Positions 59,146-64,000 of a stretch of 64,000 bases of DNA are shown here, piece after piece (the stretch's first letter is position 1; every line of letters begins with the position of its first letter). Where the stretch lies: NCBI GenBank assembly GCA_937988745.1, contig CALKAR010000252.1, forward strand, positions 7,008-71,007, written 5' to 3'. The notes under the pieces were generated by a model. That model did no database searches, was not told the DNA's origin, and saw only the letters and a list, made by a program, of their open reading frames with translations. Origin of the DNA: an uncultured Peptococcaceae bacterium (GTDB lineage Bacteria > Bacillota > Limnochordia > Darwinibacteriales > Darwinibacteriaceae). Made by a program: the position numbers and the translations under genes.

Positions 59146-61347
59146 ATGCTTCACAGAAGGCTTCATCCGCTGGCGATACTGGCCCTCTTAATTTGTTTAT
59201 TCAGCAGTGCAGCTTCTGCTGTGAGCACCAATGTGGGCAAGCCAATCAACAATTTCACCGTGCCTTATACAAGTTACTTATACGATTTTTGGGGCGAATC
59301 TGTTCCTGCACCTCAGGCGTATTTGCCCTCGAGGGAGATTAGAGGAGAAGACTTGGGTGTGGGCAGCCTGCGCAATCCCAGTGATATATTTGTCAGCAAG
59401 GATGGAACTGTTTATATTGCTGATACAGGGAATAATCGCGTATTAGTGTTGAATGAGAGTTGGGAGCTGCGCCACACAATTGACGTGTTTACCCTCGATG
59501 GAGAGGAGCATCGTTTTTCTGGTCCCACCGGGCTTTACGCCACTCCTGAGGGAGAGCTGTATGTGGCGGACACGAATAACGGGCGGGTAGTGCATTTTAG
59601 CGCCCAAGGCGAGCCGCTGCGGATTATCGGAGCTCCTGAATCAGAAGTTGAGGGAATATTGCCTGAGGGGTTTGTTTACCGTCCGCTGAAGCTCGGGGTT
59701 GATAACCACGGGCGCCTTTATGTGATTGCCCGCGACCTGCCAGAAGGACTCATTACATTTAGTGAAGATGGTCAGTTCCGCGGTTTCATTGGCGCGCCTC
59801 GCGTTACACCAAGCTTGAAAGACTACATCTGGAGCCGGTTGGCCACAAAGGAACAGCGGGCTCGTATGAGGATGTTTATACCCACTGAGTACAGCAACCT
59901 CGACATGGATCCAGATGGTTTTATCTATGCGACCTCTACTGATGAGGATAAAGACGAAGATGAGGGCGGCGTCCAAATCAAGGTGAGGCGCCTAAACCCA
60001 AAGGGTGAGGATCTGCTCAAGCGGTTAGGTTTCTCTGATGTAATGGGTGATGTGGAGTTTCCTAATCGTTGGTCGACGGCCACCCTGCGCATGTCATCAA
60101 TGATGGTCGATGTTACGGTTCAGGACTTTGGTGTTTACAGTGTACTGGATGCAAACCGAGGTAGAGTTTTCACTTATGACAGCAATGGAAACCTCATGTA
60201 CATGTTTGGGTTTACCGGTACTAATTACGGCCAAATAGGCAGACCCGTCGCTATCGATCACTTTAAGTGGGATATTTTCATTCTCGATCAGCAGAAGAAC
60301 GCGGTCATTATCTATGAGCCAACAGATTACGCACTGCTGATTTGGGCAGCCTTAGACTCGTATCACCGAGGAGATTATGCTCAAACTGAACTGATTTGGA
60401 AGAAAGTACTTTCTCTAAATGCAAACAACGATCTGGCTTACACTGGCATTGGCCGTACGCTCCTGCGGAGGGGAATGTATGCCGAAGCCATGGAAGCATT
60501 CCGGTTGGGCAACAACCGTCGGGAGTATTCTGACGCTTTTGCTCTCTACCGTAAAGAAGTTATTTATGCGAATTTTGATCGTGCCCTGTTGGTCGTAGGA
60601 GCAGCAATCGTAATTTTGGCTGCGCTCCATTTCGTCCGGCGTAATTTGCAAAAACGGCCTCGGCCTGCTGTCCAAGCGAAAACAGCGGCGGCAGAAGAAG
60701 CGGTCTGGTTGGTCTTTCTTAAGAAAGAGTTAGCCAACCTGCGCTATGCTCTGCATGTGATTATCCATCCCATCGATGGCTTTACACATCTAAAGCAGGG
60801 TACTAAAGGGAGTGTATTCTCCGCCACCATCATTTTAGCAGCAGTGGTTGGAACCTATGTTTTTGCTCGTCAGTATACCGGGTTTATTTTCAACACAACC
60901 GATCTTACCAAGCTTAGTCTCTTAAGAGAGGCGTTTAATATTGTAGTACCTTTCATTCTATGGGCGGGCGTGAACTGGGCACTGACCACATTGATGGAAG
61001 GAAAGGGCACTTTCCGTGACATCTACATTGCCACTGCGTATTCACTCGTACCATTGATATTAACAGTGATCCCTCTCACCATCTTGAGCAATTACATTAC
61101 AGCTGAAGAAGGAGCCTTTTACTATTTGCTTCTGTCTATGGGAACCCTTTGGGCAGGTGTAATACTGTTTGTTGGTGGTGTCATGACCACGCACGAATAC
61201 GAATTTGGAAAAGCGTTTTATACCTGCATATTTACAGTGGCGGGTATGGCATTTGCCATGTTCTTAGGCTTTCTGTTCCTGAGCCTATCGGAGCAAGTAG
61301 TCGTTTTTGTGCGGGACGTATTCCGTGAAATCACGTTTCGTACTTGA
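59146..61347 (+). CDS. NHL-repeat, TPR and YIP1-domain membrane protein
   Basis: A 733-aa protein. Signal-like helix at residues about 8-25; NHL/six-bladed propeller of repeated PSDIFVSKDGTVYIADTGNNRVLVLN-type units in about 75-390 (each with a DTGNNRV or DTNNGRV turn); a TPR pair near 405-460; a membrane helix near 480-500; then a YIP1-like domain with five helices (545-735). Similar proteins accompany DUF5696 and sugar-binding genes in Paenibacillus-type loci. GAGGGGTAGAG is before the ATG. Function unknown, possibly an energising or assembly factor for the transporter. Confidence 0.82.
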   Translation: MLHRRLHPLAILALLICLFSSAASAVSTNVGKPINNFTVPYTSYLYDFWGESVPAPQAYLPSREIRGEDLGVGSLRNPSDIFVSKDGTVYIADTGNNRVLVLNESWELRHTIDVFTLDGEEHRFSGPTGLYATPEGELYVADTNNGRVVHFSAQGEPLRIIGAPESEVEGILPEGFVYRPLKLGVDNHGRLYVIARDLPEGLITFSEDGQFRGFIGAPRVTPSLKDYIWSRLATKEQRARMRMFIPTEYSNLDMDPDGFIYATSTDEDKDEDEGGVQIKVRRLNPKGEDLLKRLGFSDVMGDVEFPNRWSTATLRMSSMMVDVTVQDFGVYSVLDANRGRVFTYDSNGNLMYMFGFTGTNYGQIGRPVAIDHFKWDIFILDQQKNAVIIYEPTDYALLIWAALDSYHRGDYAQTELIWKKVLSLNANNDLAYTGIGRTLLRRGMYAEAMEAFRLGNNRREYSDAFALYRKEVIYANFDRALLVVGAAIVILAALHFVRRNLQKRPRPAVQAKTAAAEEAVWLVFLKKELANLRYALHVIIHPIDGFTHLKQGTKGSVFSATIILAAVVGTYVFARQYTGFIFNTTDLTKLSLLREAFNIVVPFILWAGVNWALTTLMEGKGTFRDIYIATAYSLVPLILTVIPLTILSNYITAEEGAFYYLLLSMGTLWAGVILFVGGVMTTHEYEFGKAFYTCIFTVAGMAFAMFLGFLFLSLSEQVVVFVRDVFREITFRT

Positions 61348-61365
61348 TGAGGAAGGGGGCGCACT

Positions 61366-64000
61366 ATGAATCACTCCACCAGGCTCTGGGTATTGGTTGT
61401 TCTTATGCTGGCGTGCTTGGTCTTTTCCTCTGCAGCTGCTGCTCAAGAACCACCCAGCGGCTTTGAACCTGTAGCTGAAAACGAGTTCTTAGTACTGTAT
61501 TTGAACGAGGATTCTGTTGAGCTAGCTGTACTGGATAAAGCCAGCGGTTATATCTGGTATACCAATCCGCCAGAAAGAGCCCGCAAAGAAACTGTTGCGC
61601 GAGGTGCCAATAAGGATCGGCTCAATGCCCAGATTGTAATCACTTATAATTCGACTAACCAGCAGAACTTAATGGACAGCTATAACGACAGCGTTAAGTA
61701 TGGTCAGTATCAAGTTGTTCCCATTGAAAATGGAGTACGCATTGATTACGAGCTGGGGCAGGCTTGGCAGCTTACGGACTATCTGCCTACTGTCATTTCT
61801 GTAGAGCGCTTTAACGAGCTATTGACGCTTATTCCCAATGAAAAGGATCGGCAGTTCTTGCGGGGATTGTACGCCGAGTTCAGTTTAGAAGAAGGGTACG
61901 ACCCTGGCGAAGACTACAGCATTCACGGTGTTGATATGGAGGCCCTTCTCGGAGAATACGGTCTTAAAGTAGAAGAGCCGCGGTTCCGCACCTCGGACAA
62001 ACGCCGTCTCCTGCAGGAGTACCTGGTTCTGATTAGGGACACTAATCATTATGACGGACTGGGCGACGTCGAAGCTGAAGATATAGAACCGCTTTACGGC
62101 CGTCCTACCTTAATGTTGAAATGGAACAACATGCAGTGGGACATCGATGCAGCCGCAGAACTGCTGAGAGATGTTGGTTATACACCGGAACAGGTGGTTA
62201 TTGATCACGAGATGTACAAAATCAATCCGCCATTCCCAGATTTAAGACGTTTCCAGGTGTCGGTGGAGTATTACCTGGATGGCGAGAACTTTGTTGTCCG
62301 TATTCCGACTGAGCGAGTCGTTTTTCCGGAACGAGTTTATGATCCGAAACTCGATCGTGAGGTAAGTTACCCGCTGACAGCTATCCAAGTGCTGCCGTAC
62401 TTCGGAGCTGCTGATGTTGACGCAGAAGGCTACTTGTTGGTGCCCGATGGGTCGGGTGCATTGATATATCTAAACAACGGTAAGACGCAGGCTCTGCCTT
62501 ACAATCGGCCGGTTTACGGTCCTGATTTCGCTGTTGGGCCTCAATCGGAGTATTCGCCTCATCTGAAAGAACAGATATACCTTCCTGTGTTTGGATTGAA
62601 ACAGGGTGAACACGCGTTTTTCGCTATTGTTGAAGAAGGGGACGCACTTACTCGCATAGAGGCAGCCGTAAGCGGCATGCGTGATTCATTCAACAGGGTG
62701 TGGTCCTCCTTTGATGTACGCCCCAATGCCCGTGTTTCGCTGGATGCTGAGGGTGAGCTGATTCATCTTCGGAGGCTGTTTATTTATATGTATCAGGCAA
62801 GAACAGCGCAGACAGATTTCACTGTGCGCTACAGCTTCCTGAATGGTGATGAGGCGAGTTATGCTGGTATGGCCCAGTTGTACCAAGATTACCTTGTAAG
62901 CCGTTTCGGTTTAAGACCGCTTGAAAATCGCGGATTCCCCTTAGTGCTGGATATTGTGGGCAGTTATGATGTAGTAAAGCCGGTTTATGGAATCCCCAAA
63001 AACGTCGTGGAGCCGTTTACCACATACAGCCAAGCTGAAGCTATTATTGATGATCTTTATGAGCAGGGAATCGATGTTTTGGAAGTTCGTTACTTAGGCT
63101 GGCTGGCTGGTGGGATCAATCACAAACTACCGACCGGTGTTAGGCTCGAGCGAGTAGTCGGGTCTAAGGATGACCTGCAGAATCTTGCAGGCCACCTTTC
63201 CACCTTAGGCGGCAGACTGTATCCTAGCTTCGACTTAGGGCTAGTACACCGCAACGGGTTCTTTGATCGGTTTGTAGCTTTTCTAGATGCTTCTCGATTC
63301 TTGAACAGGCAAAGTGCTTATTTGAATGTGCATAACATAGCTACATACCAGTCTATTACAGAACAGCGGCGGCCTCTGGTTTCGCCAGCTAAGTACGATA
63401 GTATCGTCGACCGCTTCCTTGCAGACTATACGAAGCTTGGCGTCGCTGGGATTGCCCTAGGGGATCTGGGCAAGCTGCTCTATTCTGATTTCCGCACCGA
63501 TCCTGACCGTGTAGTCGATCGACAGGCGGCAAGAGATGTAGTAGTCCAACAGCTGGAGAAGTTCTCCGCAGCTGGTCTCGATTTGATGCTCGAAGGGAGC
63601 AATGCATATCTGCTGCCATACAGCGATGTTGTAGTGATGGCACCCAGTTACAGCCGAGGATTCGAACTCATCGATGTGAGCGTTCCTTTCTACCAAATGG
63701 TAGTGAGTGGGTATGTCGCCTACGCAGGCGAACCGTATAACTTAGCTGATCGCAGCGGACGGTACTATCTGCTCAAGATGTTGGAGAATGGTTCACTGCC
63801 GTATTTTGCGGTGTCTTGGGAGACATCTTCGGTCGTAAAGCATACGGATTTTGATCATTTTTACTCGACGTATTACTCCGATGTGAGCCAAGATATTATC
63901 ACTTTGTATGAAGAGGCTGCTGGTGTACTCAGAGATATCTGGCACCTGCCCATTGTAAACCATGATGTGCTGGGTCCAGATGTATTTGTGACCGAGTATG
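61366..64000 (+). CDS. DUF5696 domain protein (C-terminus outside window)
   Basis: At least 878 residues, open to the window edge. A signal peptide covers about residues 1-27 (a lipobox is doubtful; AAA-Q fits signal peptidase I). The mature part starts as a beta-rich domain (VLYLNEDSVELAVLDKASGYIWYT) and contains a TIM-barrel-like section from about residue 515 on (GFPLVLDIVGSYDVVKPV, EVRYLGWLAGGINH, RLYPSFDLGLVH), as in DUF5696 proteins. These are linked to carbohydrate ABC loci, possibly as glycoside hydrolases; no activity can be asserted. The upstream GGAAGGGGG supports the ATG. It follows the NHL/YIP1 gene by 18 bp. Confidence 0.83.
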   Translation, partial: MNHSTRLWVLVVLMLACLVFSSAAAAQEPPSGFEPVAENEFLVLYLNEDSVELAVLDKASGYIWYTNPPERARKETVARGANKDRLNAQIVITYNSTNQQNLMDSYNDSVKYGQYQVVPIENGVRIDYELGQAWQLTDYLPTVISVERFNELLTLIPNEKDRQFLRGLYAEFSLEEGYDPGEDYSIHGVDMEALLGEYGLKVEEPRFRTSDKRRLLQEYLVLIRDTNHYDGLGDVEAEDIEPLYGRPTLMLKWNNMQWDIDAAAELLRDVGYTPEQVVIDHEMYKINPPFPDLRRFQVSVEYYLDGENFVVRIPTERVVFPERVYDPKLDREVSYPLTAIQVLPYFGAADVDAEGYLLVPDGSGALIYLNNGKTQALPYNRPVYGPDFAVGPQSEYSPHLKEQIYLPVFGLKQGEHAFFAIVEEGDALTRIEAAVSGMRDSFNRVWSSFDVRPNARVSLDAEGELIHLRRLFIYMYQARTAQTDFTVRYSFLNGDEASYAGMAQLYQDYLVSRFGLRPLENRGFPLVLDIVGSYDVVKPVYGIPKNVVEPFTTYSQAEAIIDDLYEQGIDVLEVRYLGWLAGGINHKLPTGVRLERVVGSKDDLQNLAGHLSTLGGRLYPSFDLGLVHRNGFFDRFVAFLDASRFLNRQSAYLNVHNIATYQSITEQRRPLVSPAKYDSIVDRFLADYTKLGVAGIALGDLGKLLYSDFRTDPDRVVDRQAARDVVVQQLEKFSAAGLDLMLEGSNAYLLPYSDVVVMAPSYSRGFELIDVSVPFYQMVVSGYVAYAGEPYNLADRSGRYYLLKMLENGSLPYFAVSWETSSVVKHTDFDHFYSTYYSDVSQDIITLYEEAAGVLRDIWHLPIVNHDVLGPDVFVTEY

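Overview
The window reads as a chromosomal segment of a spore-forming, Firmicutes-type bacterium with mid-range GC. The signs are a T-box leader before thrS, YtrA-type GntR control of an ABC transporter, the MrfA/MrfB (YprA/YprB) repair pair, DarA (the c-di-AMP receptor), a YtaF-like sporulation membrane protein, a YheC/YheD-like spore-coat ATP-grasp protein and strong AGGAGG ribosome sites with many GTG/TTG starts. Several features also suggest an outer membrane: an ABC ATPase plus two FtsX-type permeases, a LolA-like secreted protein and a beta-barrel-like protein ending in Phe form one operon, and all three solute-binding proteins carry signal peptides without a lipobox. A diderm Firmicutes lineage (Limnochordia-like) is my best guess; this is inference. 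No rRNA, tRNA, CRISPR array, IS element or prophage was seen.

Layout. 1-6.4 kb: 3' end of guaB, a 41-aa ORF, a CPBP protease, darA, a glycosyltransferase, a Cys-rich protein, a beta-propeller/coiled-coil protein, a secreted CAP protein and a DUF445 membrane protein. 6.5-10.2 kb: a DUF58-DUF4129-MoxR operon. 10.3-14.8 kb: xylA, a degenerate BadF-like kinase, a ThuA protein, a flavin split-barrel protein and a secreted DUF3298 protein. 14.8-16.8 kb: ytrA-like regulator with ABC ATPase and permease. 16.8-22.4 kb: mrfB, mrfA, thrS and its T-box leader. 22.4-23.3 kb: DUF2975 protein and XRE regulator. 23.3-29.0 kb: the putative Lol-like envelope operon. 29.0-30.6 kb: hemerythrin-CheX pair and a secreted cyclophilin.

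30.6-40.5 kb: a chemoreceptor lies at the end of a five-gene Opp-type transporter operon, divergent from a GH130 glycoside phosphorylase and a LacI regulator. Two matching LacI-type operator candidates in the divergent intergenic region suggest a beta-manno-oligosaccharide uptake, sensing and phosphorolysis unit. 40.6-45.0 kb: a troR-troABCD-like Mn/Zn uptake operon with a TTAGG/CCTAA operator at its promoter. 45-47.8 kb: YtaF, HAD phosphatase and iron-type alcohol dehydrogenase.

47.8-49.1 kb: an island of five very small minus-strand genes, made of two paralogous 85/86-aa proteins and three 26-31-aa hydrophobic peptides, with hairpin terminators and two related promoter/leader regions that resemble sigma-K promoters, next to the YheC/D-like gene. 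50-55.5 kb: S9 peptidase, methyltransferase, msrA, lysA and deoD. 55.6-64 kb: a FadR-type regulator with palindromic operator, a glucarate-dehydratase-like enzyme, a family-1 sugar-binding protein, an NHL/YIP1 membrane protein and a DUF5696 protein that runs off the window; its permeases are presumably beyond the edge.
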